Assembly (NCBI RefSeq): GCF_028285745.1
Contig: NZ_JANQOP010000046.1
Location: 1-64,000 of the forward strand
From: Acaryochloris sp. IP29b_bin.137
Lineage (GTDB): Bacteria; Cyanobacteriota; Cyanobacteriia; Thermosynechococcales; Thermosynechococcaceae
Length of the DNA: 64,000 nt
Direction of reading: 5' to 3'
The notes beneath the pieces were generated by a model. That model was not told where the DNA came from and ran no database searches. It saw nothing but the letters and a program-made list of their open reading frames with translations. The position numbers and the translations under genes are program-made. Shown piece after piece: positions 27,499 to 38,099 of the stretch (its first letter is position 1; each line of letters starts with the position of its first letter).

Positions 27499-30306
27499 CT
27501 ACAAATTGCCGGTTCGCCAGGCATGAACCTGGGCGTGAGCCGTGTTCTCATCAGCTTCCAGAAAAATATTGCCGATATCGAATAGGAGCTGGATCGTCCC
27601 CTCATAGCCAATGGTGCAGCGTTGACCATTGCCGAGGCGATCCAACACGGGGAACCCAAGGCGATAAAGGGGAATGTTCAACTGTTTAGAAAGGGCTTTG
27701 GCATTAGAGTTGGCGATCAGCAGGTCCGCACCCGAAGCCAGATCGGCAAAGTCTTCTAGATCGCCAATGGTGACAGTGTCAATGGGCAGATTCTTGAGTA
27801 GTTTTGATTTTGTGGTCGTAACTGCAGCATGGACTTCAGCTCCAGTGGTGGTCAGCCACCAGGCAATGGTATGGAGTAGGTCCGGTTCTAGAGCTAGAGC
27901 CACGCGCTTGCGGCCAAAGAAAAAGTGGGTATCCAGAATAGCATCCTGCAGTTGGTGACGCTGGTGCCGGAAGGGTTCAGGGACGGGGCGATCGCTAATC
28001 TCTGAGAGGGTTTGCAGAAAGCGATCGACGTTCTCCAGTCCCGTGAGGCCATCAAAGAGTCTGTACTCGGTACCGAAACGCTGTTGTAAAATTTCAGCAG
28101 CTAGTTTCATGCTTTGACCGATGGCTAGGGTAAAGGCAGAGTGAGGGAGGGATTTGAGCTGAATGAGGGTTGTCCCCCCACTGGTCAACCCCGAAGAGCC
28201 TGCAGCCAAATGGCCATCTAAAGATGTCGATAGATCCGGCACCAACACAGGATTGAGGCCAAAGGCACTTACCATCGTTTTGATCGCCTGTACATCTCCT
28301 GGGGCGAGAGAGGGACCAGCCAAGATCGTCACCTGGGACGGCAGGCCGGTGGTATAGAACGGGCCATAGGCATTTTCTTGCTGTGAGCCTTCGTCCCAGT
28401 CGTGATCAGGAATATCTCGGACAAGGGACTCTACCGCCGCGGCGAAGCCATCTTGCAAGGCCCCTTTAAAGTCAGGCGTGGAAGCAAAGGCAATCGGGAG
28501 AGCTGCAATCTGGGAATTGCGCTGGCGTAACTCTCTCAAGATCCCCCGCATATCATCCCCACGAGTTTCCGTGAGTCCTGTCGTACACAGCCCCACGATC
28601 TCAGGCTTTGATTTTTCTACGAGTGTCGAGAGAGCGGTTTCAATATTCTCTTCACCACCGAGGATGGTCGTCACCTCTGTCATCGCAGTCGTTGATAGAG
28701 GGATGGCCTCCCGGAAATGTCGAACGAGCATCACTTTTGCAAATGCCGTACATCCCTGGGAGCCGTGAAACAAGGGCATCATTCCCTTGACACCCAGGTA
28801 AGCAAGGGCTGCGCCCAGAGGCTGGCTTTGCTTAAGAGGATTGACTGCGACGGATTTTCGACGGGCTAAAACTTTCGTTGCAGGTGTGGGAGAGGGTAGG
28901 GGCTCCACCTCTTTGTTAGCCTTCTTGATCCGAGACGTCTTCTCCCAAGGTGCCTGCCGTCGAACCTGCGACCAAATTGGGCTATGTAGCGCTTCATCGA
29001 GTTCCTTTGCCATCTCAATCATGCCTAGATAGCCAGCATAGGGATGATGGCGTTCCTGATTAATGTCCAGGAAGGGGATTTTTGCTTTTAGGGCAGTATA
29101 TTGATTGCGACCGCCGGCGATCAGCATGTCGGCATTGGTTCTTGCAATCACCTTCAGGAGTTCCTGGGCGTTCCCTTTGGGCATCATGATGCCATCTTTG
29201 CCCAATAGATCTTTGATACGGGCTTTGTCTTCTTCGGTGCTCTTTTTGGTGCTGGTAGCAACGATATTGATGCCCAGATCTTTGGCAGCGGAGATGATTG
29301 ACCAGCTTTTGACACCGCCGGTATACAGGACAACCCGCTTCCCTTTTAGTCGCTGACGATAAGGGCCGAGGGCCTCGTCTAATTTGCGAGTTTCAGTCTC
29401 AATGAGTTGTTCAACCCGAGCTTGGAGATCCGCATTGCCCAGTTGAGTTGCGATCGCACGCAGCAAATGGTTCATATCTTCCACGCCGTAGATCGACGCT
29501 TCGATATAGGGGATGCCATATCGCTCCTGCATCTTGTGAGCCATATTGATCAGCGCCTTGGAGCAGATCATGACGTTGAGCTTGGCCCGATGAGCACAAG
29601 TAATCTCGTGGTAGCGGGCATCCCCTGTAATCTTGGCGAGGACACGAATGCCCAGCTTTTCGAGCAGCGGCAGCAGACCCCACATTTCCCCGGCAATGTT
29701 GTACTCACCAATCAGGTTGATGTCATAGGGGGTCGTGTATTCAGGTTCCTCAGTGCCCACGACATAATCCAGCAAGGCTTCGCCGCCCATGCGATTGCCG
29801 AGGTTTTTGCTGCCCATAAACCCTGGAGACGTGACGGGCACCACCGGAATATCGAATTTCTCACTGGCGGCTTGACACACTGCATCTAAATCGTCACCAA
29901 TCAAGGCGGGGACACAGGTGAGGTAAACAAAAATTGCAGCGGGACTGTAGCGTTCTTTAACTTCACGGATGGCTTTGTAGAGTTTCTTCTCACCCCCGAA
30001 GATAATGTCGTTTTCATTCAGATCTGTGGTGAAGCCCATTTTGTATATCATCGGTCCCGACGATAGGCTACCCCGACTGCCCCAAGAATTCCCGGAACAG
30101 GCGATCGGACCGTGAACTAAATGGGCAACGTCGGTAACGGGAACAAGGGCAATACTAGCGCCATCAAAGGCACATCCACCCTGGGCAGCACCCGGTTGGG
30201 CTTGCTGCTGACAAGCTTTCTTTTTGGCCTTGCCGTCTTTCTTGTGATTGTGTTCACAACCGTGCTGGGTAAGAAGTTCGTTGATTTTACCTGTCGTCAT
30301 TTTCAT
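27499..30306 (-). CDS. nifEN: NifE–NifN fusion, FeMo-cofactor scaffold
   Basis: This single frame of 935 residues contains complete NifE (about 1-460; [24 protein letters not shown]) and complete NifN (from about 480; [33 protein letters not shown]). A Pro/Thr-rich linker around [10 protein letters not shown] joins them. NifEN is normally an α2β2 scaffold made from two genes, on which the FeMo-cofactor precursor matures. I see no frameshift or stop at the junction. The ATG at 30306 ([12 protein letters not shown]) is the family start; the 35 codons before it are low-complexity. Confidence 0.93.
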   Translation of the reverse strand: MKMTTGKINELLTQHGCEHNHKKDGKAKKKACQQQAQPGAAQGGCAFDGASIALVPVTDVAHLVHGPIACSGNSWGSRGSLSSGPMIYKMGFTTDLNENDIIFGGEKKLYKAIREVKERYSPAAIFVYLTCVPALIGDDLDAVCQAASEKFDIPVVPVTSPGFMGSKNLGNRMGGEALLDYVVGTEEPEYTTPYDINLIGEYNIAGEMWGLLPLLEKLGIRVLAKITGDARYHEITCAHRAKLNVMICSKALINMAHKMQERYGIPYIEASIYGVEDMNHLLRAIATQLGNADLQARVEQLIETETRKLDEALGPYRQRLKGKRVVLYTGGVKSWSIISAAKDLGINIVATSTKKSTEEDKARIKDLLGKDGIMMPKGNAQELLKVIARTNADMLIAGGRNQYTALKAKIPFLDINQERHHPYAGYLGMIEMAKELDEALHSPIWSQVRRQAPWEKTSRIKKANKEVEPLPSPTPATKVLARRKSVAVNPLKQSQPLGAALAYLGVKGMMPLFHGSQGCTAFAKVMLVRHFREAIPLSTTAMTEVTTILGGEENIETALSTLVEKSKPEIVGLCTTGLTETRGDDMRGILRELRQRNSQIAALPIAFASTPDFKGALQDGFAAAVESLVRDIPDHDWDEGSQQENAYGPFYTTGLPSQVTILAGPSLAPGDVQAIKTMVSAFGLNPVLVPDLSTSLDGHLAAGSSGLTSGGTTLIQLKSLPHSAFTLAIGQSMKLAAEILQQRFGTEYRLFDGLTGLENVDRFLQTLSEISDRPVPEPFRHQRHQLQDAILDTHFFFGRKRVALALEPDLLHTIAWWLTTTGAEVHAAVTTTKSKLLKNLPIDTVTIGDLEDFADLASGADLLIANSNAKALSKQLNIPLYRLGFPVLDRLGNGQRCTIGYEGTIQLLFDIGNIFLEADENTAHAQVHAWRTGNL

Positions 30307-30377
30307 GGCAATGAAGGGATGAAGGGGCAGGGAGAGAGGGTAGGAGCTTGGGTCAGGATATGGGGAGAGACTCAGAA

Positions 30378-30692
30378 TCAACAGAGGTAGGGGGTTATAT
30401 CTTCGCCACAACAGTCAGCCAGATAGGTCAGTGCTCGAAAACGCAAGTTCACGATTTCGTTGTAAAGCGGGTTGAGTTTGCACAGTGCGGGGATATGCAA
30501 TGTGTAACTAAAAAGGGTGATATCTCGTTCAAAGGGGCAAGCACAAGGAATGACTTGACACAGAAGTTGTGCAAAAGCACGGTCTTCGATTTCAATGTGA
30601 TCAATCCAGCGTCGGAGGGGCCTCAGAATATCAAAGCTGGGGGGCTTCGGAGCGTTCGGTATCAGAGAGTTATGGTGAGTTGCGTGTACCAT
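30378..30692 (-). CDS. Mo-dependent nitrogenase C-terminal-domain protein
   Basis: This 104-residue protein matches the Mo_nitro_C family ([49 protein letters not shown]). The family is widespread in cyanobacteria; its function is unknown despite the name. Here it lies between nifZ and nifEN on the nif strand, a place where most cyanobacteria have only a short spacer. Confidence 0.85.
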   Translation of the reverse strand: MVHATHHNSLIPNAPKPPSFDILRPLRRWIDHIEIEDRAFAQLLCQVIPCACPFERDITLFSYTLHIPALCKLNPLYNEIVNLRFRALTYLADCCGEDITPYLC

Positions 30693-30714
30693 CAGTCGTG
30701 GCCCAATTGTGTGA

Positions 30715-30996
30715 TTAGAGTGAAACTGTTTTTTGGTCTTCCGTTAGCTCTAGCTCTTTGCCCAGGCAACCGACCACGAAGTTACTTTCTAGAAAATGCA
30801 CTGAATAGATATAGGCTCGTTGTAGGTAGGTACCGATGCCAACGATGTAGCCAATGTCCCCTTTCTTGGCCAGGTGAAAGCCAACTGCTTTGCCGGGATA
30901 GGTGCCGTCATTGCGAATTACTTTACGAACCCGAACCCGGCTGCCCATCTCATACTGAGGGGGGGAATCAATTTCGATTTCTTCACTCAGACGCAT
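30715..30996 (-). CDS. nifZ: NifZ
   Basis: This 93-residue protein shows the NifZ pattern (GSRVRVRKVIRNDGTYPGK, KKGDIGYIVGIGTYLQ, VHFLESNFVVGC). NifZ helps form the second P-cluster of the MoFe protein. In many cyanobacteria nifZ follows nifV and precedes nifT. Here nifT is still behind nifV, but nifZ sits directly after nifK. GGAGG eight bases before ATG 30996 sets the start; a TTG two codons earlier is not needed. Confidence 0.9.
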   Translation of the reverse strand: MRLSEEIEIDSPPQYEMGSRVRVRKVIRNDGTYPGKAVGFHLAKKGDIGYIVGIGTYLQRAYIYSVHFLESNFVVGCLGKELELTEDQKTVSL

Positions 30997-31018
30997 GGTC
31001 AATTCCTCCAGAGGGCTA

Positions 31019-31045
31019 CCAGAGACGCAGGATGTGCGTCTCTGG
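31019..31045 (-). terminator. Hairpin between nifK and nifZ
   Basis: CCAGAGACGCA and TGCGTCTCTGG form a perfect 11-bp stem with a five-base loop (GGATG). No T-run follows. It lies just after nifK and could stabilise the nifHDK message or reduce read-through into nifZ-nifEN. Confidence 0.75.
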
Positions 31046-31055
31046 ACAATATGAA

Positions 31056-32624
31056 CTAGCGAATCAGGTCAAAGGAGATGTCTGTCTTCGCCGGTACGAT
31101 GGTCTGGCGATCGAGTTCATCTAGGATTGTGTTGATAATCCAGTTGAACAGATTGATCGCCCCTTGATAGCCCAGCGTGGGATAGCGGTGCATATGGTGA
31201 CGATCAAAGATGGGATAGCCAATGCGGACTAAAGGAGTGTGGGTGTCACGCCACAGGTACTTGCCGTAGGAGTTGCCGATTAAGAGATCAACTGGCTCTG
31301 TGAATAGGAGCGATCGCAAGTGCCACAGGTCCTTCTTGCCCCACACCGTGGCCTCTTGTCCGTAGGGACTGTTGGTCAGCAGCTCACGAATTTCGGCCTC
31401 AAACTCTTCATTAGAGTTAGTGACCACAATGTGAACTGGCTCAGCCCCTGTTTCCAGCAAGAACTGGGTAAGGTTGAATACATGGTCAGGGTCGCCGTAC
31501 AGGGCAATCCGCTTGCCATGAATCCAAGCTTGAGAATCCGTGAGGGCATCCACCGCACGTCCCCGCTCCTGCTGGAGTTCTTGCGGAATCGGCTTGCCGG
31601 TGATGGCAGAGAGATTCATCAAAAACTCATCCGTTCCTTTGATGCCAAAAGGTCGGAAGTTGTAAGTCTTCTGCTCCCAGTCTTTGGCAATCAACTCCTG
31701 AGTTTTAGGTGTTGTATACGTCTGAAAGAAGAAGGTACCTTCCGCATTGATAGAATCAGCTGTCTCTTCTAGGGTGGTGAGTCCGTTGTACATCTTGAAT
31801 TCGCCCGTATTGGGAGAGTCAAAGGTATCGGAGTTGTCGGACAGGATGGTGTAATCAATGCCAAACAAACCCAGAATCCGCTTTAGCTCACGAATGTTGC
31901 CGACATAGGGATCGAACCCCAGGTTGAAGTTGAACTTGCCGTTGGTAGTTTCTGCCTTTTTATCCTTAGTGAGGGTTTTGAGAATCGCCTTCAGCATGTT
32001 GTCATATCCGGTAATATGGGAACCGACAAAACTGGGGGTGTGTGCCCAAGGTACTGGCAGTTCCTGCGGAATGTGGCCTTCGTTCTTGGCCGTGGCCACA
32101 AATCCACCCAGGTCATCCCCAATGACTTCCGCCATACAGGTTGTGCACAGGGCAATCATCTTCGGCTTATAGAGGGTATAGGCGTTTTCCAGACCCTGTT
32201 TCATGTTATTTAGACCACCAAAGACCGCCGCATCCTCGGTCATGGAGGAAGAAACTGCTTGGAATGGCTCTTTGTAGTTGCGTGTTAAGTGTGTGCGGAA
32301 GTAAGCGACGCAACCTTGGGATCCGTGACTGTAGGGCAAAGTCCCTTCAAAACCAGAGGCCACAAATAGAGAGCCTAGCGGCTGACAGGCCTTAGCTGGA
32401 TTGACGGTCAGGGCTTCGCGGGCAAAGTTTTTTTCCCGATAGTCCCAAGACTTCGTCCATTCAGCGACTTCAGCAACCTTGTTGGAACTATGGGCTCCTT
32501 CAAACTGACGCTTGTAGGCAAACAGGTCTTGGTATTCGTCGTTTTGGAACAGATCAAAGTGATCCTGAATTTTGCCCGGTTCAGGGGCGGGAATGTTTTG
32601 GGTATTGTCAACGGTATCAGTCAT
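31056..32624 (-). CDS. nifK: Nitrogenase MoFe protein β subunit
   Basis: This 522-residue subunit has P-cluster cysteine motifs CQPLGSLFVASGFEG, HGSQGCVAYFRTHL and CTTCMAEVIGDD, plus SSSMTEDAAVFGG. With NifD it forms the α2β2 dinitrogenase that reduces N2. The ATG at 32624 stands behind AAGGAG; the longer frame upstream is spacer. The length is typical of the cyanobacterial Mo enzyme. Confidence 0.97.
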   Translation of the reverse strand: MTDTVDNTQNIPAPEPGKIQDHFDLFQNDEYQDLFAYKRQFEGAHSSNKVAEVAEWTKSWDYREKNFAREALTVNPAKACQPLGSLFVASGFEGTLPYSHGSQGCVAYFRTHLTRNYKEPFQAVSSSMTEDAAVFGGLNNMKQGLENAYTLYKPKMIALCTTCMAEVIGDDLGGFVATAKNEGHIPQELPVPWAHTPSFVGSHITGYDNMLKAILKTLTKDKKAETTNGKFNFNLGFDPYVGNIRELKRILGLFGIDYTILSDNSDTFDSPNTGEFKMYNGLTTLEETADSINAEGTFFFQTYTTPKTQELIAKDWEQKTYNFRPFGIKGTDEFLMNLSAITGKPIPQELQQERGRAVDALTDSQAWIHGKRIALYGDPDHVFNLTQFLLETGAEPVHIVVTNSNEEFEAEIRELLTNSPYGQEATVWGKKDLWHLRSLLFTEPVDLLIGNSYGKYLWRDTHTPLVRIGYPIFDRHHMHRYPTLGYQGAINLFNWIINTILDELDRQTIVPAKTDISFDLIR

Positions 32625-32681
32625 GATGCTCTCCTTATTAGGGACGTGCTTAATCAGGGGAGAAAACGGAAGTGGAGGGGG

Positions 32682-32704
32682 GAAGTGGGATACACTCCCA
32701 CTTC
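32682..32704 (-). terminator. Hairpin between nifD and nifK
   Basis: GAAGTGGGA and TCCCACTTC form a perfect nine-base stem around TACAC. It stands directly after nifD and is likely to act as an mRNA processing or stabilising structure. Confidence 0.7.
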
Positions 32705-32714
32705 TGGTCACGCC

Positions 32715-34160
32715 CTACTCATTCCAAGGGGCATTGATCAACCCCCAGGTGGGATTGTTAATCGCTAAGTCCATATCACGGGCAAACACTTCAAACCCTT
32801 CATAGCCGTGGTAAGGACCGGAATAATCCCAGGAGTGCATTTGGCGGAAGGGTAGCGCCATTTTCTGGAAGACGTACTTCTCTTTGATGCCAGCGGCAAT
32901 CAGGTCGGGGTTGAGTTGCTTGGCAAACTCTTCGAATTCGTAGCCGCTCACATCGTCGTAGATGACGGTGCCTTCTTTGACATAATCAGCGGTGCGCTTG
33001 TAGTCATCTCCGTGGCCAAACTCATAGCCAGTGCCAATCACCTTCATCCCCAGATCTTCAAAGGCGGGGATGACGTGGCGAGGTCGCAAGCCGCCCACCA
33101 TCATCATCACGGTTTTACCTTCTAGGCGAGGACGATATTTGGCGATGATTTCGTCCATCCGAGCCTGGTTCTCCGCAATCACCTGTTCGGCGCCTGCCTG
33201 GATGGTTTCATCAAACTGCGCCGCGATCTTGCGCAAGGACTTGGCAATTTGGGTAGGACCAAAGAAGTTATATTCCAACCAGCCAATGCCGTACTTCTCT
33301 TCCATAAACCGGCAGATGTAGTTCATGGACCGATAGCAGTGGATAAGGTTAAGCTTGGCGAGGGGCGTCATCACCACTTCATTAAAGGTGCCATCCCCAG
33401 AGAACTGAGCAATCACCCGCAGACCCATATCTTCCAGGAGTTTGCGGCTGGGCCAGGCGTCACCTCCGATGTTGTAGTCACCAATGATATTGACATCGTA
33501 GGGACTGGGCTCAAATCCGTCGGGAAGTTCACGGTACTCATCGGCTTTGGGCAGCACCCAATCTCGAACCGTGTCGTTGGCAATATGGTGACCCAGGGAT
33601 TGAGACACGCCTCGAAATCCTTCACACCGCACCGGCACAACGGGTTTTCCGTATTCTTTGTTCTTTGTCCTGGCAACAGCTTCAATGTCGTCACCAATCA
33701 GACCCACAGGGCATTCAGATTCAATGGTGGTGCCCTTGCTGAGAGGGAAAAGAATTTCAAGCTCATCGATCAGCTTGGCCAGCTTTTTGTCGCCACCAAA
33801 GACAATATCCCGTTCCTGAAAGTCAGAGGTAAATTGCATGGTACCGAAGGTGTCAACCCCGGTGGTGCCGATGTAATAGTTGCGGCGACCGGACCAGGAG
33901 TAGTAACCGCAGCCCACTGGACCGTGGCTAATGTGAATCATGTCCTTCACCGGACCCCAAACCACCCCTTTCGCGCCTGCATAGGCACAGCCACGGGTTG
34001 TCATGACGCCAGGAACAGACTTTTTGTTGGATTTGACGCCGCAGTCGGACGCGCCTTCCTCCGCAACATTGAGATGCTTCGAACGTCTCTTTTGGGCTTT
34101 TTCGGGATACGCGTCCAGGACTTCCTGAACCAGTGCTTTTCTATCTTCTACAGTAGTCAT
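32715..34160 (-). CDS. nifD: Nitrogenase MoFe protein α subunit
   Basis: This 481-residue subunit carries P-cluster motifs [30 protein letters not shown] and [10 protein letters not shown]. The FeMo-cofactor cysteine is in [13 protein letters not shown] and the cofactor histidine in [15 protein letters not shown]. No excision element interrupts the gene, unlike in many heterocyst formers. It follows nifH after a structured spacer of about 135 bp. Confidence 0.97.
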   Translation of the reverse strand: MTTVEDRKALVQEVLDAYPEKAQKRRSKHLNVAEEGASDCGVKSNKKSVPGVMTTRGCAYAGAKGVVWGPVKDMIHISHGPVGCGYYSWSGRRNYYIGTTGVDTFGTMQFTSDFQERDIVFGGDKKLAKLIDELEILFPLSKGTTIESECPVGLIGDDIEAVARTKNKEYGKPVVPVRCEGFRGVSQSLGHHIANDTVRDWVLPKADEYRELPDGFEPSPYDVNIIGDYNIGGDAWPSRKLLEDMGLRVIAQFSGDGTFNEVVMTPLAKLNLIHCYRSMNYICRFMEEKYGIGWLEYNFFGPTQIAKSLRKIAAQFDETIQAGAEQVIAENQARMDEIIAKYRPRLEGKTVMMMVGGLRPRHVIPAFEDLGMKVIGTGYEFGHGDDYKRTADYVKEGTVIYDDVSGYEFEEFAKQLNPDLIAAGIKEKYVFQKMALPFRQMHSWDYSGPYHGYEGFEVFARDMDLAINNPTWGLINAPWNE

Positions 34161-34213
34161 GGTGCCCTCACTTTCGGCTTTAGGAGTAGTGTTTTGAGAA
34201 GGAGGAGGGGAAT

Positions 34214-34287
34214 GTCTGACTCGATGCGAGAGATGCCCCGAATGCTAACTCGCAAGTGATTTGGGCCTGTGTCGCTCGAGTTCAGAC
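34214..34287 (-). promoter_or_regulatory. Nested hairpins between nifH and nifD
   Basis: An outer pair GTCTGACTCGA (34214-34224) and TCGAGTTCAGAC (34276-34287) encloses an inner pair TGCGAG (34225-34230) and CTCGCA (34249-34254). Such structures after nifH are common and usually raise nifH message level relative to nifDK. Confidence 0.65.
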
Positions 34288-34296
34288 AGTTAGGGA

Positions 34297-35211
<915 letters not shown>

Positions 35212-35398
35212 TCAAGATGGGTCTTGAGAAACCAAAACTCTGGTGTTTGAGCAGAATTCTGGAAAGGCTTAGGAGCTTCGGGTTCAGGCTGGGGGCGATC
35301 GCCCAAAATGAATGCAGGGGTTGGGGGAGGGCATTAGAAACAACGTTCCCTTTCCCCTTCAGTGGTGAGTACACCCCTGAGAGGGGGTTAACAACGGA

Positions 35399-36280
35399 CT
35401 AAACCGTGACTTCTTCAACGATGAGGGTAGGGAGCACCTGCTCCCGCAACTTGGCTTCAATGGCATATTTAACGGTCGAGGTGCTGCTGGCGCAGTCGCC
35501 GCAGGCTCCTTTGAGGGATACCTGAACGCGATCGCCATCAACATCAAATAGCTCGACATCGCCACCATCTGCCACCAAAATGGGGCGGATTTCTTCATCC
35601 AGTACTTGTTGAATGCGATTGATTTTTTGGATAGGGGTCAGGGGGGCTGCGTTAGCCATCTCAGCGGCCACCCGCTCGGGAACAGCCGCCCGCTCACGTT
35701 GAACCTCCAGCAGCGTATCTTCGATGCTGGCTAGACAGGAACCGCAACCGCCTCCAGCTTTGACGTAGTTTGTCACCTGTTCGACGGTGGTGAGGTCGTT
35801 TTCAATAATCACCCGCCGAATTTTAGGTTCGGTAATGCCGTAGCATTCGCAAACAAGGTGACCTTCATCGTCATCATGTTGCTCGACTTCGATCCCCCGA
35901 TACTTGAAGATGGCCGCTTCTAGGGCTTCTTGCCCCATGACGGAACAATGCATCTTCGCCTCTGGCAACCCACCCAGATACTGGGCTATATCTTGGTTCG
36001 TAATATTGAGGGCTTGATCGAGGGTTTTGCCCTTAATGATTTCGGTGAGAGCAGAAGAGGATGCGATCGCACTCGTGCAGCCAAAGGTTTGAAACTGGGC
36101 ATCCAAGATCGTGTCGACAGACTCTTGAATCTTTAGATGTAGCCGCAGCGCATCACCACAGGCAATACTGCCCACTTCACCGTAGACTACAGCGATATCA
36201 GGCTCGTTAGGGTCTACGATCGCCCCTTGGTTGACGGGGTTATAGAACAGATCGAGTACTTTTTCAGAATAGTCCCACAT
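35399..36280 (-). CDS. nifU: NifU, Fe–S cluster scaffold
   Basis: This 293-residue protein has all three NifU parts. These are the IscU-like scaffold (IACGDALRLHLKIQ, FGCTSAIASSSALTEII, MHCSVMG), the central [2Fe-2S] ferredoxin-like part (CECYGITEPKIRRVI, GGGCGSC) and the C-terminal Nfu domain (LKGACGDCASSTSTVK). It assembles clusters with sulfur from NifS for nitrogenase. Confidence 0.96.
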   Translation of the reverse strand: MWDYSEKVLDLFYNPVNQGAIVDPNEPDIAVVYGEVGSIACGDALRLHLKIQESVDTILDAQFQTFGCTSAIASSSALTEIIKGKTLDQALNITNQDIAQYLGGLPEAKMHCSVMGQEALEAAIFKYRGIEVEQHDDDEGHLVCECYGITEPKIRRVIIENDLTTVEQVTNYVKAGGGCGSCLASIEDTLLEVQRERAAVPERVAAEMANAAPLTPIQKINRIQQVLDEEIRPILVADGGDVELFDVDGDRVQVSLKGACGDCASSTSTVKYAIEAKLREQVLPTLIVEEVTV

Positions 36281-36384
36281 GGTTCTTTTGGGGGGTAGAG
36301 GGTGGACAGGAGAGTTTTGAGCGATGGTGAATGTTTTGATTGAGTAAGGTGTGAGGAGTGAGCTAAATTCAAACCTCGTCTTTC

Positions 36385-37578
36385 CTAAGCGCTATAGGCA
36401 AGGTCGCGACCTTGCAACCAGTCGGACTCGTCATGGTTGAATGGCGATATTGCTCGGAGTTTTTCGACAATACCGGGCATAACGGCTAGGACCTGCTGGA
36501 TTTCCGCTTCCGTGGTAAACCGTGACAAGCTAAAGCGAATCGACCCATGCAAAATGGTGTAGGGCAATCCCATCGCTGTAAGCACATGGGATGGATCGAG
36601 GGAGCCTGAGGTGCAGGCTGATCCTGACGAAGCGCAAATCTCTTGCTGATTGAGCATAAACAAGATGGCTTCCCCTTCGATGTACTTAAACCCAATGTTG
36701 GTGGTGTTGGGGAGTCGGGTCGTACCGCCGCCATTGACTTCGCAGTCTGGAATTCGCTCCAGTAGTTGCCTCTCTAACCAGTCCCGGAGCTGACGCTCCT
36801 GATCGATATTCGCCAGATGCTGATGGGCTAAATCAGCCGCTTTCCCCAAACCGATAATGCTGGGGACGTTGTGCGTGCCTGCCCGTCGTCCTCGCTCCTG
36901 GTGACCGCCGAGTAGGAAGGGGCGAAACCGGAACCCTCGACGCACATAGAGGGCACCTACGCCTTTAGGCGCGTGAAGCTTATGGCCAGAAAGGGTGAGC
37001 ATATCAATGGTGCTGTTTTGCAAATGGATGGGAACTTTGCCAACGGCTTGGACGGCGTCCACATGGAACGTGGCGCCATACTCTTTGGCGATCGCCCCAA
37101 TCTGCTCCACCGGGAAAATTACGCCAGTTTCGTTATTGGCATACATCGTGGTGACTAAGGCTGTGCCCCCGGTCATGGCCGCCTCGACTTCCATTAGATC
37201 TAGCTGGCCGCGTCGATCAACCGACAGATAAGTTACGGTATACCCCTTCTTCTCTAGGTGCTTACACACATTGAGAATGGCCGGGTGCTCCACCGCTGTG
37301 GTGACAATATGGCGCTTCTCCGGCTGGGCTGCCAGGGCGGCATGAATCGCCGTGTTATTGCCCTCACTCCCGCAGCTATTGAAGATAATTTCGGTATCTT
37401 CCACCCCGAAGAGATCGGCGACTTGGACTCTGGCATCTTGGATCGCTGCCCCGACTTGTCCCCCAAAGCTGTGCATTGAAGAAGGATTGCCGTAGAGGTC
37501 ACTTAAGTAGGGCAGCATCGCCTCCAAAACGTCGGGGTCAACCCGAGTGGTTGCATTGTTGTCTAGATAAATGACCAT
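36385..37578 (-). CDS. nifS: NifS cysteine desulfurase
   Basis: This 397-residue PLP enzyme has the lysine site TLSGHKLHAPKGVGALYV, the cofactor region NSCGSEGNNTAI and the sulfur-carrying cysteine in SSGSACTSGSLDPSHVL. It releases sulfur from cysteine for NifU. The ATG at 37578 is behind GGAG; a GTG one codon earlier is possible. nifS and nifU follow fdxN in the usual cyanobacterial order. Confidence 0.96.
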   Translation of the reverse strand: MVIYLDNNATTRVDPDVLEAMLPYLSDLYGNPSSMHSFGGQVGAAIQDARVQVADLFGVEDTEIIFNSCGSEGNNTAIHAALAAQPEKRHIVTTAVEHPAILNVCKHLEKKGYTVTYLSVDRRGQLDLMEVEAAMTGGTALVTTMYANNETGVIFPVEQIGAIAKEYGATFHVDAVQAVGKVPIHLQNSTIDMLTLSGHKLHAPKGVGALYVRRGFRFRPFLLGGHQERGRRAGTHNVPSIIGLGKAADLAHQHLANIDQERQLRDWLERQLLERIPDCEVNGGGTTRLPNTTNIGFKYIEGEAILFMLNQQEICASSGSACTSGSLDPSHVLTAMGLPYTILHGSIRFSLSRFTTEAEIQQVLAVMPGIVEKLRAISPFNHDESDWLQGRDLAYSA

Positions 37579-37637
37579 CACATTAACTCCATTGACGGTG
37601 TGAATAGGGGCGATATGGGAAACGAGTGACAGCCAGG

Positions 37638-38039
37638 CTATGGAACCAAGGGCGGGGTCGTACCCGTTTGGGACTGGGTCTGTAAATTCTTTAAAGATTG
37701 AGAGTAGGCATGGGACCAGCGTTGCCAGTAGCCCTGTTGCTGCGAAGCCTGGAGACGTGCAATCCGATTGTTATAAGTTTCAAACCAGGCACTCCAGTAG
37801 TCGGTGGCCGTTTCGAGTTGGGTCCCGAGCGAAACAGCCTGTAGGTCAGTTAGGAGGACGCAAGCCCCAAGGGTCGGACAGGCAGCCCGACATTGGGCCA
37901 CGCTGTAAGCGCCTTGGCAATCATTGCAGCGATCGGCGTTAATCCTAAAGGTGGTTCCATCGGTTTCAATGGCACCTGTTGGACAGGTCTGGAGACAACG
38001 ATGGCAACTAATGCATTGATCGGTGATGACATAAGTCAT
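37638..38039 (-). CDS. fdxN: Bacterial-type ferredoxin of the nifB-fdxN-nifSU operon
   Basis: This 133-residue protein starts with two [4Fe-4S] motifs (CISCHRCLQTCPTGAI, and CNDCQGAYSVAQCRAACP). An extra helical tail of about 60 residues follows (WSAWFETYNNRIARLQ), as in cyanobacterial FdxN. It is believed to supply electrons to NifB. No excision element interrupts the gene. GGAGGA precedes the ATG at 38039. Confidence 0.93.
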   Translation of the reverse strand: MTYVITDQCISCHRCLQTCPTGAIETDGTTFRINADRCNDCQGAYSVAQCRAACPTLGACVLLTDLQAVSLGTQLETATDYWSAWFETYNNRIARLQASQQQGYWQRWSHAYSQSLKNLQTQSQTGTTPPLVP

Positions 38040-38071
38040 GGCTCGATTCCTCCATGTAAGAGAAGACAGGA

Positions 38072-38090
38072 GTCCTACGTTACGTAGGAC
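38072..38090 (-). terminator. Hairpin between nifB and fdxN
   Basis: GTCCTACG and CGTAGGAC form a perfect eight-base stem with loop TTA directly after the nifB stop. No T-run follows, so partial termination or RNA processing is more likely than full stop. Confidence 0.6.
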
Positions 38091-38099
38091 CCATGACAT

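Noticed and set aside
29407-29889. A 160-codon plus-strand frame opposite nifEN
   Set aside because: It lies wholly inside a well supported gene on the other strand, with no ribosome site or family motif.
33249-34259. A 336-codon plus-strand frame opposite nifD
   Set aside because: Despite its length, the sequence is an antisense shadow of nifD, which has every catalytic motif. No domain is recognisable.
35366-35372. TGAGTAC in the nifH upstream region
   Set aside because: It is a single copy and points away from nifH, with no companion boxes at the fixed spacing.
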